This document shows positions 1 through 11,829 of a stretch of 64,000 bases of DNA, piece by piece. Source of the stretch: Chelydra serpentina (Eukaryota > Chordata > Testudines > Chelydridae); contig JBAIAC010000033.1 of assembly GCA_037349315.1 (NCBI GenBank), positions 16,262,001 to 16,326,000 of the forward strand. The letters are read 5' to 3'. The translations under genes were made by a program, and so were the position numbers. A model generated the notes under the pieces. It searched no databases. It was not told the origin of the DNA and saw only the letters and a program-made list of their open reading frames with translations. Numbering within the stretch: position 1 is the stretch's first letter; each line of letters opens with the position of its first letter.

Positions 1-219
1 ATCACCGTTGATGGGAATATTGCTGAAAAAGAATACATTTGCCTACCCATAACGGTGCAAAACACTGTTAGGATGCAGTACATTCGGAAAGATAACTGTA
101 GTGACGGTGCTAATGAGTGCAGGACGCTTACCATTCTTTTGAAAAGTAACATTCAAGAGGACTGGATGGTTCACGAGTTTGGTATTAAGATATGGAGCTT
201 TATATTTCTTGGTCCCTGA
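1..219 (+). other. Open reading frame running in from the left edge; unrecognised, possible exon end
   Basis: Frame 1 is open from the first base for 72 codons and stops at TGA 217-219. The predicted peptide has mixed polar and hydrophobic composition with three cysteines, and a stretch around residues 30-40 reads KDNCSDGANEC. The segment holds six CpG dinucleotides, while the next 450 bases hold about one, so it stands out from the CpG-poor background as coding exons or young transposons do. I do not recognise a family. It could be the 3' part of an exon continuing left of the window, the end of an unrecognised transposon ORF, or chance. No clear splice donor was found inside it. Confidence 0.25.
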
Positions 220-1792
220 CTCAAGATTGGTCCTGATTAGTAGTGATCAAAAGATGATACCCCTCGCAGCTGTTTTCTGTGTGAAATGAGCTGCTGTCTC
301 AATCCAGGTTCTAGCCAACATTATCTGCCTCACTGTTTGGCAAAAATTGGTATCCTTGCTAGCAGTCTCAATAGATAAACCAAAGCTTGAAGACTCAATG
401 GAGACTGAAGTAACCTCTCACCAACAGAGTAATTCCCAGCCACCCACCCACCCCCACTTGTGAAGACAGATATGCTGGAAAGAGTGCATGAAGAGCCTGC
501 CCTGCCACTATTCATGCTATAAGCTTTTCTGTGGATGAAAAGAGGGTGTCAGTCTCTAGGGCTGTCAACCCAACACCTTTCATGTGCACTCACTTAAGAA
601 AATTAAAAAAAACCACAATTAGTTTAACAGTATTATGCAGCTAATAATTCACATTACATCTGCTACAAAGGGCTGCTCGGCAGACTCATTCAATACTTCT
701 ATGTTCTCTGTGCATGTTTACTTTTTAAACTTAAAAAAACCCAGGACTTACAAAAATGCAAGACATGAACACCATGTACCATATTCCATAAACAGTCAGC
801 CAGGAGTAGAGCTGGGGTACTGTTCGTAGCAGGTAATGTATCATACTAATTGTGCCCTTTTTTCTATTTGCAAATTATCTACAAACAATCTTTGGTTTCG
901 TTCATTATTTCAGTGTATAGATCGATCACTGGGCATTCATAATCTCAACTGTCATTCATGATTTGGTATTTATAGTATATTTCTGAGTCATATGGTACTG
1001 TTTCTGATCCCTGAGTGGATGCTGAAACTTTTATAAACAGAAAGAGAGCAATCAAAAAGATGTCAGATTAGCTGCACTAATGTTTTCATTGCAAATTTCT
1101 GCCCAAATACATTCCCATGAATATTCACAAGACTTTCACCTTCCTTGAAAAGACTGGCAAACAAAATATCACATGTGCAAAGGTTCATAGAAAATTAAGG
1201 CAATGGTTAAAAGTTAATTTTCATTTTTAGTCTGAATAAATGTTCATGAACACTGTTTTGCAATATTTGCCCAGCTCTAACCGTGGGCTTCTGATACAGA
1301 AGGAGAATATCCAAAGCCAAAGCTGGATAGACAATCCAATGCTTCTTACCTTTCTGACAGAGAAATTATTTTCACGTCTTTTTCATCCCTCGCTCTGTTA
1401 TTGCACCGTAACCAGTGTAATTTTTTGGCATTTCAAAGGCCTGTTGTTGATTTTTATAGAGAGATTATAGATATTTGCAATATTTTTTCATTCATTATTT
1501 GCAATGTATATATTATCCTACAATCTAAATATGGTAAAAATTCCCTCCCAATTTTTTCCTGCTGTTGTGTTATACTGGCCCTTTGGGTTCCACTGGCGAT
1601 ATTAGTATGATTGGCTTCTGGTTCTTAATTATTATAAAAGCAACATGACACAGATTGCTCTGTGCTAAATGTGAAGTTCAAACATTTATACAAGCATTTT
1701 GCTCAGAAGAGTTACTATATTACATTTGAGGCAAACTGTATAGAAAGCAGAGTAAATAGGATACAGAGCAAGTGTTAACAACATTTACTCAT
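220..1792. other. AT-rich spacer, nothing recognised
   Basis: No repeat boundary, convincing exon or RNA was seen. The short frames here are random-looking and unrelated to each other. Confidence 0.5.
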
Positions 1793-2032
1793 GGGACTTG
1801 TCTACATGGCATGGCAGAGCACTCTACCGGGGTGTGATTTGTAGAACACTCTAAAATGCTGTGCTCAACTGCCCCTTGTAGACCCTGCTGGAGTGCTCTA
1901 AAACATCATGCAAAAGAGGGGGCTTTTAGAGCATGCCAGCAGGGTCTACATGGGGCAGTGAGAACGCAGCACATTAGAGTACTCTACAGGTCATACCCCC
2001 CAAACACTGTGCTGTGTTGGGTAGACAATCCC
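1793..2032. mobile_element. Foldback MITE, nearly all inverted repeat
   Basis: The left arm (1793-1903, about 111 bp) is the imperfect reverse complement of the right arm (1924-2032, about 109 bp), with a 20-base loop between. The ends read gggacttgtctac and gtagacaatccc. The inner arms are the most alike: gtagaccctgctgg on the left pairs with ccagcagggtctac on the right. No coding frame is plausible. The superfamily is unresolved because the target duplication is not evident; the GTCTAC ends resemble those of the Harbinger-like MITEs elsewhere in this window. Confidence 0.75.
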
Positions 2033-2247
2033 ACAGGAGGCTCAATCCTTTGCCCTTGTTCTGGCTGTCCTTGAGGAGTAGCTGAGCACTCGCCTTGACA
2101 CCAGAGGAATCAACAAGGGCCACAAAGTTGGAATAGCTGGCTCTATACCACCCATCTCAGCTCTAGGTAGGGACAGGACATGTCTGGTAAGGTGGAGCAC
2201 ACACTGTTCCAGATTCTCAGCAGGTACAGAGGTTGCCTGCAGTGATG

Positions 2248-2281
2248 TAACTTAGAACAGCTCTGAGGCTGCTCTAAGTTA
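2248..2281. repeat. Short inverted repeat
   Basis: The arm taacttagaacagc (2248-2261) pairs with gctgctctaagtta (2268-2281), with one mismatch in 14 and a 6-base loop. The right arm and its flank resemble 60001-60021 (cctcagggctgctctaagtt), suggesting both belong to one dispersed repeat. Confidence 0.5.
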
Positions 2282-2324
2282 TGCCCTGATTTAGATCCAT
2301 CCTCTTTGATCGCATAGGTACACA

Positions 2325-2405
2325 TCCCTTATGTTGGTGTAGCTCCACTGTCCTTAATGGAGTTGCTCCATTTACAGCACACCAGTGTGAAATCAGAATC
2401 AAGTT
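2325..2405. repeat. Decayed copy of the short palindromic dispersed motif
   Basis: Around tagctccactgtccttaatg and the following gttgctccatttaca the layout matches the recurring palindrome of this window: a (t/g)gtgta arm, ctccattga-like centre, then the reverse arm. It is weaker than the copies at 25819 or 18745. Confidence 0.4.
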
Positions 2406-2610
2406 CCATCTGGGATTAAAATAGAGTTTCATCTGAATGGGCAGAAGAGCAGATGCTGCATATTTAGAGCTGGATTCAGCATCAAAATCCAGCCACTCTC
2501 AACACTGTGAAAGCCCATAAAATTAAATTTGACTTTTTAGCTATATAGCTTCTCAAGTGTAATACATTAATATTTCTGCATTGTTTTGCTTCAATATTAA
2601 TCGGATATAC

Positions 2611-2680
2611 TAGACAAGACGCGATAAATCGAACCCAGAAGATCGATCTGATGCCTCCGATCCAGCCGGTAAGTGTAGAG
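2611..2680 (-). mobile_element. Fragment of the triple-hairpin MITE family, inverted
   Basis: The stretch tagacaagacgcgataaatc and the following cccagaagatcgat is the reverse complement of the left part of the element at 43793-44087, including the terminal ggtaagt.tagag. Only the left terminal hairpin half is present; the remainder is missing. Confidence 0.7.
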
Positions 2681-4390
2681 AGAGAAATTGTAGGGATCAT
2701 ACCATTTTCCTTATTCTAATAGAGTTCCTTGTTCACCTTAAGAAATATGTGACTCTTCATGCGATTCTTTCCTCTTTTCACAGGACAGCGACAGTGTTGT
2801 CAACTATCACGGTTTTATGAGGAGTGTCATGAAGTTTGTAGCCTTTATGGTTGTGAAGGAAAGATTGAGAACATGAATTCTAAAGGCTCAGAAACCAGAA
2901 GGCAAATAAAAAGAACCCCAAACTTGTTCATTTTAAAATTTTCATGATTTGTGGAGCCTGATTCATGATTGTTAAATGTTTGTGATTAGTGATACTTCAG
3001 AGAAGGTGGTTCAGGCATCCCTTTTCCCTTTCACATATAGAAATGTCCCTGTATTCTTCCTGAGAGCAAGAAAAAGCACAACTAGTGCTCAATGTCACAC
3101 AAAAAGTGTCTCTTCTTTTCCCTCTCCTTCATGCTTGGCTGCAATTCTAAGATCCACAACTGAGCCCTCTAGGTTTAAATAGTAACAGTATAATTTTAAA
3201 AACAAATGTTTAACAAAAAATAATAGTGGCCAGTTTGTACTAAAAATCTTAACTGTGCTTATACATTAATAACTGTATCTATTTTTAAAAAATAATATTG
3301 TTGTTCCACAAATAGCTTGAGCTGATTATGAATACAACCAAATAATATGCCACCAGCCTGTCTCTAAAGTAGGCAGCACCGATTATGTCCTATAGTGGTG
3401 ACATAAGTCATCTTCCAAATTACCCTCTGATATATTGCAAGATATGGCAAGATGCCCTGTGTTAATTCCGTTTTAATTAACGGAGTTATACTATGTGACA
3501 TCTCATGAAATATATGTAATCACATCATAATAAATTGGCAGATGATTTGTTATACTATTTTAGCTCTTTTAATCCTCTAGTTGGGTGCCAAGCTACTGGA
3601 TGGATGTCCAAAACTTACCATTGCAAGACACTTGCCCTGCTTTCTTTCCTTAATCCTGCCTTTCTTCTTCCCTTTATCTTTCCTATGCTAGCAGTTCAAT
3701 CTTATGAAACCAGTTTACCAGGCTTCCTTTGCTTCCATCACACCTGCAGAGATTTCTGGTTATTCTTGTTAAAAGGTTCCAGGTGTGGGTTTATATCCCT
3801 CCACTGCAGTGCTTGGGGCGTGAGACCAGGGGTCCTGTAGGCTGTTGCTATAGAGGGAAGAGACAGAAGGAACAGTCACTTTCCAAATGCTGCCCCCTCT
3901 AACTGTCTAGCCTGCGTGTGCTGGGATAGATCCAGCAGCAGGGGACACCACAAGGAAGAACAGCAGAGGCAGGGCGGGGAATCCCAAATCTCTGCTCTAA
4001 CTGCAGGAAGTTTCTGGTGCTACTAAAAAGTTGAGGAAAGCAGCTGGAAGCTACATTGAAGCTGCCAACCTGTGTGTCTGCTGTCCTGCAACTAGAATGG
4101 TTCCTCAGAGCAACAGCTGTGGAAGAAATACACGAGAAGGCAGCTATCCACACAGAGGACCCGCAGGGAAAGACAATCTCTTTCTCAATGGCTGTGATCA
4201 TATGGCAGAGATGTTTAGGGTTGGGGAAGGTGTGGAAATGGCCAGTGCTGCCATGGACCTGGGCATAGCAACCAAGTTCTAAGCAGAACTTCAAGTGACA
4301 TTTTTGCAGACGTGAAGCATGTGGAGTGAGGCTATTTCTTCTGTTTTAGCCTGGCCTCTCTCTAGTTAAGTAATGTTAATACTTGACTGG
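2681..4390. other. AT-rich spacer, nothing recognised
   Basis: Overlapping frames on both strands around 3535-4294 reach 131 codons but share no recognisable domain and have no partner exons. I treat them as chance. Confidence 0.5.
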
Positions 4391-4865
4391 GAACATGTCA
4401 CCTCAGGATGGGATACAGAAATAAAGTTTGTAGACACCATTAATGACTGCTTGTTCGAACAGCTAGTCCTGGAACCCAAAAGGGGAGAAGCAATTCTTGA
4501 TGAAGTCCTAAGTTACTACATTTGATTTGATCCAAGAGGTGATTGTAGCTGAACCGCTGGGTAATGGCGACCATAATGTAATTAAATTTAACGTCCTTGT
4601 GTGGGGGGTATCAAAAAGCCCGCCACCGTAGCATTTTACTTCAGAAAGGGGAACTACACAAAAAAGGATTGTAAGCAAACTAAGGCTCTTAAGCAAATTA
4701 AGCAGTCATAGAATAAGAGGGAAGGTCACTAACTGGTTAAAAGATAGGAAACAAAGAGTAGGAATAAATGGCCAGTGTTCACTGTGGAGAGAAGTAAATA
4801 GCAAGGTCCCCCAGCGAGCTGTACTGAGTCCAGTAGATGATCTGGAAAAGGAGGTAAACAGTGAG

Positions 4866-5602
4866 GTGGCAAAGTTTCCAGATAGTACAAAATTACTTCA
4901 GTTCAAAGCAGACTGCGAAGAGTTACAAAGGGATCTCACAAAACTGGGTGACTGGGCAACAAAATGGCAGATGAAAGTCAATGTTGATAGATGCAAAGTA
5001 ATGCATATTGGAAAACATAATCCCAACGATCCATACAAAATGATGGGGTCTAAATTAGCTGTTACCACTCAAGAAAGAGATCTTGGAGTCCTCGTGGATA
5101 GTTCTCTGAAAACATCCGCTTAATGTGCAGCAGCAGTCAAAAAAGCTAACAGAATGTTAGGAATCATTAGGAAAAGGATCGATATAAGACAGTAAATATC
5201 ATAGTGCCACTATATAAATCCAGGGTATGCCCACATCTTGAATATTGTGTGCAGTTCTGGTCACCCCATCTCAAAAAAGATATATTAGAAATGGAAAAGG
5301 TAAAGAGAAAAGCAACAAAAATGATTTAGGGTATGGAACAACTTCTATATGAGTAGAGATTAAAGAGACCGAGACTATTCAGCTTGGAAAAGAGACAACT
5401 AATGGAGGATATGATAGAGGTATATAAAATCATGAATGGTGTGGAGAAAGTGAATAAGAAAGTGTTAGTTATTCCATCACATAACACAAGAACCAGGGGT
5501 CGTCCAATGAAATTAATAGGCAGGAGGTTTAAACAAACAAAAGGAAGTACTTCACACAATGCACAGTCAACCTGCGGAACTCATTGCCAGGGGATGTTGT
5601 GA
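4866..5602 (+). pseudogene. Remnant of CR1 reverse transcriptase, C-terminal part
   Basis: This would have encoded the end of the reverse transcriptase that copies CR1 RNA at a nicked target. The first open piece (4866-5123) starts with the region of the catalytic F-A-D-D box, here read as F-P-D-S, so the metal-binding aspartate pair is lost. It continues with GDWATKWQMKVNVDRCKVMH and TQERDLGVLVDSSLKTSA, highly typical of CR1/L2-like elements. Relics of the hydrophobic and basic C-terminal segment lie in another frame at 5384-5602 (IEVYKIMNGVEKVN, then NTRTRGRPMKLIG). Stops and frameshifts separate the pieces. Identification as CR1-like is firm; the subfamily is not determined. Confidence 0.85.
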
Positions 5603-5654
5603 AGGCTAAAACTATAACTGGATTAAAAAAAGAATTAGATAAAGTCATGGAGGA

Positions 5655-5799
5655 CATCATGGGCATGGTTGCGGGGGGATCATTGCCCCCCAAACTGCAA
5701 GCCTTGGGCAGGTGTAGAATTTGCCCCTCCCCCCACGTGTGATCCCCTTACCCTGACTGGCGCTGCCCCCCCGCCAAATATAGAAGTCAAACTATCCTT
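5655..5799. mobile_element. 145-bp insertion in the CR1 tail with 8-bp target duplication
   Basis: The octamer atggagga occurs at 5647-5654 and again at 5800-5807. Removing the second copy and the sequence between joins ..aaagtc-atggagga-taggtcc.., the order expected for CR1 tails. The insert is G/C-rich with runs of C and G (gcggggggat, gcccctcccccc). The 8-bp duplication suggests hAT, but I see no convincing terminal inverted repeats, so the class is open. Confidence 0.65.
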
Positions 5800-5925
5800 A
5801 TGGAGGATAGGTCCATCAATGGCTATTAGCCAAGATGGTCAGGGATGCAGTCCGTGCTCCTAAGTCTCTGACTGTCACATGCTAGGACTGGAGGACAGGG
5901 GATGGATAACTTGATGATTGTTCAG

Positions 5926-6690
5926 AAACCTCTAGTTAGCAACATCCTTAAGATCTTCAGTCAACAGAATCTTCTGCTTGCTAAAAAAACAAAGTGGAAA
6001 TGTATGGAGTCCCACTTGCATTTGTCAAACTCAAACTGAAAGGAAGATTTCAATGTTTGTATAATCAGCCACATCATTTACAATATATTCCCACACATAG
6101 TGTGAGTATAAGCATGTACACTGAACTTTTTAATGTACATTTTCTATAATTAATCTTTGAAAATGAGTGCTGATGTCATATGCTGTTGGTACCATGCATA
6201 TTCATGAACAAAAATATCACTGAACTTATATTACAATATGCTGTACATGGAGTAAATTCTATCTTTGTATTTTTATGGTGTCTGTATATATGTAAGAAAG
6301 ATATGTGGCTGGAGCCCAAGAGGGTTAGGCATCTATCTCCCACTGAATGTGAATTGGATTTGGATTTTAAATCCCTTAGACTCCTTTTAAAATCCAAGTA
6401 CACATACTTACATGTAGTGATTCAATGCATGCCACAGACAGCCTCAACCAGAGGTGTTTTCAGTTTGACCACTGTTGATTCCATGTTTATTACTCCCCCA
6501 GCTGGATCCTTTGATTGGTTTTATTTATTAAACTTCTGGAGAGGGGTCTTTTCATGTAATTATTTTAATGAATTTTAAATTGCTTTTCAGATGTTGTGCA
6601 GTGTCCCAAATGCTTGGCCAAAAAAGAGGGGCAATTTATAAATAAAGTTACTGATATACCCACAAAGAAAGCTGTAATATTAGCATCTTA
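5926..6690. other. AT-rich spacer, nothing recognised
   Basis: No repeat or exon was recognised. The 132-codon frame at 6180-6578 is AT-rich, low in structure and resembles nothing known to me. Confidence 0.5.
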
Positions 6691-6983
6691 GGGTACATCT
6701 ATACTACCCGCCTGATTCAGCAGGTAGCAATCGATCTTCTGGGATCGATTTATCGCGTCTGGTCTAGACGCCATAAATCGATCCCAGAAGTGCTCGCCGT
6801 CAACACTGGTACTCCTGCTCCACGCAAGGAGTAAGCGGAGTCGATGGGGGAGCCTGCCTGCCGCGTCTGGACCCACGGTAAGTGCTTTTTAGTTCGAACT
6901 ACTTCGAGTTCAGCTACGTTATTCACGTAGCTGAAGTTGCGTATCTTAGTTCGACCCCCCACACACACACTAGTGTGGACCAG
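6691..6983 (+). mobile_element. Triple-hairpin Harbinger-like MITE, copy 1
   Basis: It begins gggtacatctatact after TTA (6688-6690) and ends near tagtgtggaccag. It aligns over its whole length with 43793-44087: the hairpin around ggatcgatttatcgcgtct, the ggtactcctgctccacg segment, the ccacggtaagt motif (6873-6883) and the last stem ttcagctacgt..acgtagctgaa. The right terminal bases (expected ccctaa) are altered and a (CA) run lies at 6959-6970. A GTG-initiated minus-strand frame is shared with the other copy but has no ATG. Confidence 0.8.
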
Positions 6984-8667
6984 AATCTACAGTATGCACA
7001 GAATCTTTCTTCCATCATACCAGTACTCACGAGGAAATTCTGCTTCTAGGCAGTATTGCAGATGAGCTAGACTAACCCAGAACAGTATTCACAGTATCAA
7101 TCAGACTGTGAACACATTATTATATTAGCAGTTTATGACAGTATTTAGGATCATATAGTACAATAATGGAATGCACTATCTTCTGAGATCTCAGGCAATC
7201 ACATTGGCTGGCACAGTGTCAGTTGTCACGTCTGGCTTCCAACGGTTGCCGAGGCAAACAAAATAGCTTGTGTTGGTGCTGGTTGTTTTGATGCAATGGT
7301 ACTTTGTGTATAATCTCATGCTGTTATATGTTTGAACAAACGAGGAGGTAAATATCAGCCTTGTTTTTCTATTTATTTAGTATAACAAAGAGATACAAAT
7401 TTAGGAGTTCCCTGCAGAATTGCTATAATATAATATTTCAATATAATCTGTTGACAGCTCAGATTACTTGAATTTTAAGAACAATTAAGAGAGTTTCCAG
7501 GCACAGAAAATGCCTGTAATTCAGCTGTACAGCCAGTAATAATATCAGTAATGTTCCAGTTGGGAACTTGGGCCTCAATGCTGCAAAGAGTTAAGCAAGT
7601 GCTTAACTACTGAAACTACTCGTCTGCTGACCAGTGGCAGAAAGGAAAATATTAAGTTCATTTATGGTGCCTCTTACTGACAACCAGATGGACTGTGTCG
7701 TATGTGACCTGTGAGAATCCCATGATGACTACTCAGTGACTGCTTAGAGAAGATATCTGACATAGACTGTGCGACGTGTAATTCTGTCGCTTGCAGACAA
7801 TTGTACTTTTCATCAGTTTCCTCTGCATGTAAGAAGAAATTACAACCGACGCAGTTAGTGTAAAAGGAAGCACATGTCAAGCAATGGCACTAAGGAACAA
7901 AACAAGGACAAAGAAGTAAACACAATCCCAGGCACAGGTTGCTCGTGTGCTCTGTGGAGTAGAAAAGCCCACAGGGTGTAAGCTGAAGTGGTATAACATT
8001 CAGCATGATACCTATTCATGTGGGTCCAAAGGGAAAAAAGCAAACCGTTTGCTGTGACTGTGGAGCAAAGTCAAAAAGAACACAGAAGATGATGTTGGTC
8101 ATATATCTCCTCGCAAAAGTGAAACCGAAGATAAAACTGACTGCAGAGTTTGACCTTCTGGAGCAGAGCCTGGAATTGTCTAGAATGCAGGAAGGTATAA
8201 AACCAACACTTTCAGATCTCCCTTTTATGATAGTTTGCAAGGGGCGGCGGGGGGAGGGTGTCACTCTGCCTCTGAGCGCCCTTTCCTAAGGAAAAAACGG
8301 GCTGGGGAACTGACTGTTTTCACTTCATGAGTATTTGCTTGTCTTCTGAAAGACCACTCCACTCTCCTCATTCAAATCCCTTCTGGAGACCCATTTGTGC
8401 CTCAACGCTTACAAGAAGTTAAAGGCTAGGTAGAGGGGCAGTCGGGGATAGGTTACATATACAAAAAAAAGGAAGGAAAGAAAGAAAACAAAAAATAGAT
8501 TTGCAAATGTATAAACATTTCAGTTCACGTGCAATTTTCATGCATGTTTTTCCTGAGAGGAGCACAACTCACCTGACATTACAGTAAGGCCACATGGTGT
8601 GCTGCAAGGGCGGTGCCTAGGCACCCATAACAGGATGGCCAATCAAACGGCCATTTAGCCCTTAAAG
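6984..8667. other. Spacer with one decayed palindromic motif
   Basis: Around 7571-7620 ttgggcctcaatgctgcaaa followed by agcaagtgcttaac resembles one arm of the dispersed palindrome. The 94-codon frame at 8005-8289 (lysine-rich, no domain) is not convincing. Nothing else seen. Confidence 0.45.
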
Positions 8668-8700
8668 GATCAGGGCCGTGAATTTGGTAGGGCCCTAGGT
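8668..8700. mobile_element. Tiny hAT-like end remnant
   Basis: The stretch agggccgtgaatttggtagg followed by gccctag resembles the terminal part of a reptile hAT family whose ends begin cagggccgtgaattt. No second end or target duplication is visible. Confidence 0.3.
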
Positions 8701-10984
8701 ATACCTTATGTATTTTGTATGACTAGGAAGTTCCTACTATTTCCTGTTCCATCATTAGAGATACATGTGTGCACCCCTATGCTGGTTTATCTCCATATTG
8801 GGAGCCCACTCGATACTAAAGCATGTGAGCCTAGCGTTTGAGTTTCTGCAAGCTTACAGGATGCCTATCAAGTCGCAATGGCTGGAAAATTTTACTCTAA
8901 ATACATTTTTCAACAAAAATTGAGGAAACATTTTTTGAGAATTTTCATGATCTCCTCCCTGCCTCTCCACCAGTCATGGTGGTTGGGTGTTACATGTTTG
9001 CTAATAGTATTTTAAGAATATCTTTTTCTAGAGCAAAAACTCCACCCTCCGCATACTACATTTCATATATCAAGGATGTATATGAGTATATGAAAAATCT
9101 TAAGCAAGCAAATCCTGTTGTTCAAGAGCAGTGACTGCTTTGTATACAGTATTCCATTGTATCCCAAAAAGGGAACAAGGAAAGAAGTAAATATGTAAGA
9201 GATACTTATACAGTGTATATTTCATAATATATGATCTTAGAAAGGCCTAAAAATAAACACATAGCTATTCTGCCATGCATCTTAACCATCTGGACAAAAT
9301 AATAATTCATAGCATAATAAGTATATTTAATACCTTTTAAATGTTAAACATTAACCTCTGTATTCCTATGTATTATTCTAGTCCAGCATTACCAGATACA
9401 CTATGTTATTTCAGATTTCATTTTGTTTATTAGTCAGGATATGTTAGATTTGTAGACTTACATTTGTATCAGAATGGTTAGAGAATGATGTAAAACATAG
9501 TCATATCTGATTAAAAAGCTCATAAATGATCAACATATCTTTGAGGTGAATCTGATTTCTGATACATGTATGTTAATAAGAACAAAAATATGGGCTATTG
9601 GAAATTGAGAGATAAATCAATAGAAAGGTTGGCCCTTCAAGAGATTCAGCATACAATAAAATAGACAGGAAAATATGCTTGCTGGTTGTCTGCAGTGGTT
9701 GGAGTGAGTACAGCTGACCAACAAGGTAAATCAAATCTGCTGCCAATACATTCTTTTGCTGTCCAGATAAAACGGCAGACTAAGCTGGTGAACTTTCACC
9801 CTTCACCCAAGCTCTCTAAGCCAAAGTACAGATTTAAAAAAATCAATAACCCCAATCGATGGGAAAATATTTTTAGTCTCTAACTGAACGATATGTTTTG
9901 ACAAGGCCAAAGAGGCTCATGAAAGATAAAAGACAGAAAATTAGGATTTTGTTTTATTGGTGGAGGAGGGATCACCATTCATTCCCTTCCCCCCCACACA
10001 CACACCTCTCCATCCACCTCATTGACATTGGCAAAAATAATCTCATAGTCATGAAATAAAAACATAAGGATATGAATTCATGAAATGTACTGATTTACTG
10101 TGTATCGTCCTTGCACCATGTTATCTTTACTGGTCTATGTTTCCATCACTGTGTATTTAACATTGACAAGAAATATTAGAATGTCTAATGTTAACAAGGA
10201 AATATTCCTTCAAAAGCATTTCACAGAAAGAAAACACAATATGAACAACCTGGATTTTTTTCTTAATGATGATTGTAAGATCCAAATTCCACACATCTAA
10301 AACCAAAAGGCCTAAAGCAAGAATACTGTAGGTACTGTCCCTAACAAAATATTGTGTTCCCAAAAAGGAACATGGTGCCTACTTATGTGAATAATAAGGG
10401 AAAGATTTCAAGGTGGTGGATATTCTGGGGCCAGAACTGGCCCTTAAAATTTGGCAGAAGGAAGTCTTTTGAGAGGTTCTATTGGGTATTCTTGCTGAAC
10501 GGTTTCAAACGTTATATTTTTAAACCATAGTGCAGAATATACTTGTACAGAATATGTCATGTTGGTGTATGGAGTGCTCCGTTAAGGCAAAACCGTGACA
10601 CGGTCCTGTGCATGTGCACAAGAGAGAATAGACACAAACTCCCTACCTTGGTCACTCACCAGAAGGTTGATCATAATAACAGTTCTGGCACTTTCCTGAG
10701 TACCAAGAAACAGTGTTTTGGGGGGTATTTGAAGCTTGGTTAATAGAGATGGTGAAAGGAATTTCTTTCCTTGGATAAAGCTAGGGGCTAAAATGTATCT
10801 TTTTTTGGTGTTTGCCGATTTGTCTTTAGTCTTTCCATTTATTACTGTGGTTGTTGTTTGTGGTAGTGCCAGTGTCCACAGTGTGCTAGGCAATTGCAGG
10901 CATTTAGGAATCAACAGTTCCTGGGCTGAAGGAGCTCAGGGGCTAAGGTCAGACAGATAATTAGACAGAGGTTAGGGAAATGGC
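8701..10984. other. AT-rich spacer, nothing recognised
   Basis: Long AT-rich stretch with short C and CA runs near 9990-10005. The antisense frame at 10582-10914 (110 codons) has no recognisable domain. Confidence 0.5.
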
Positions 10985-11690
10985 CATACAGGCAGCATGG
11001 CAGAAGTGGGTTTCAATAGGAATATTCAGTAGTTGACAAGGGTGCCTCTCCCAGCACAACGCTGTAGCCAAAAGGGCTAATGAAATCCTTGGATGCATAA
11101 ACAAGAATCTTAAATAGGAATAGAGAGGTTATTTTACCTTTGTGTTTGGTACTGATGTGACGGCTGCTGGAAAACTGGGTCCAGTTCTGGTGTCCACAGT
11201 ACAAGGATGTTGATAAATTGGAGGGAGTTCAGAGAAGAGCCATGAGAATGCTTTAAAGGTTAGAAAGCCTGCCTTATAGTGATAGGCTCAAAGAGCTCAA
11301 TCTATTTAGCTTAATAAAGAGAAGGTTAAGGAGTGACTTAATGAGTCTATAAGTACCTACACAGGGAACAAATACTTGATAATGGACTCTTCAGTCTAGC
11401 AGAGAAAGGTATAACATGATCCAATAGCTGGAAGTTGAAGCTAGACAAATTCAGAGTGGAAATAAGGCATACATTTTGAACGGTGAAGGTAAGTAACCAC
11501 TGGAATAATTTACTAAGAGTTGGGGTGGATTCTCCATCACTGGCAATTTTGAAATCAAGATTGGATATTTTTTTCTACAAGATCTACTCTAGGATTTATT
11601 TGGGGGACTTTCTATGGCCTGTGTTATACAGGGTGTCAGACTAGATGATCACAACGGTCCTTTCTGGCCTTGAAACCTATGAATGTGTGC
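10985..11690 (+). mobile_element. Heavily decayed CR1-like LINE, 3' part
   Basis: From about 11050 (agccaaaagggctaatgaaa) it follows the C-terminal region of CR1 reverse transcriptase, including gtccagttctggtgtccaca and gagggagttcagagaagagc, but every frame is broken. The tail is characteristic: gggtgtcagactagatgatc, acaacggtcctttctggcct, then aacctatgaatg. The left boundary is approximate. No usable frame remains, and it is older in appearance than the CR1 at 49105. Confidence 0.8.
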
Positions 11691-11807
11691 TTTTCTGTTT
11701 TTTTCTTCAGACTGTAGATAATTTCTATTCTAGCCATTCATACAACATGTGTGCATATAAATTAAATTGTCCATATATTAGAATTAAATTATTGCCTCTA
11801 TTTCCTT

Positions 11808-11826
11808 GTGCCCCCCCCCCACCCCA
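11808..11826. repeat. C-run
   Basis: Ten consecutive C (11811-11820) followed by acccc, between the CR1 relic and the L3-type tail. Confidence 0.8.
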
Positions 11827-11829
11827 GAT

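Larger units (their letters stand above)
4391..5925 (+). mobile_element. CR1-type LINE, 5'-truncated and internally deleted
   Basis: The beginning matches the linker between endonuclease and reverse transcriptase of CR1 elements (frames reading like LVLEPKRGEAILDE and GNGDHNVIKFN). A deletion near 4690-4700 removes most of the reverse transcriptase, and a second near 4834 removes the segment before the catalytic box. The C-terminal part follows (4866-5602, broken by stops and frameshifts), then the tail. The tail is interrupted at 5655-5799 and resumes at 5808 with ggataggtccatcaatggct, ending about 5925 without the final 3' repeats. Target duplications were not found. The element is dead. 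Confidence 0.85.

Noticed and set aside
3535..4294. Overlapping frames of 83-131 codons on both strands
   Set aside because: No recognisable domain, no partner exons, frames overlap on opposite strands, and composition is ordinary.
8005..8289. 94-codon lysine-rich frame
   Set aside because: No known motif and an antisense frame of similar length covers the same bases; most likely chance.
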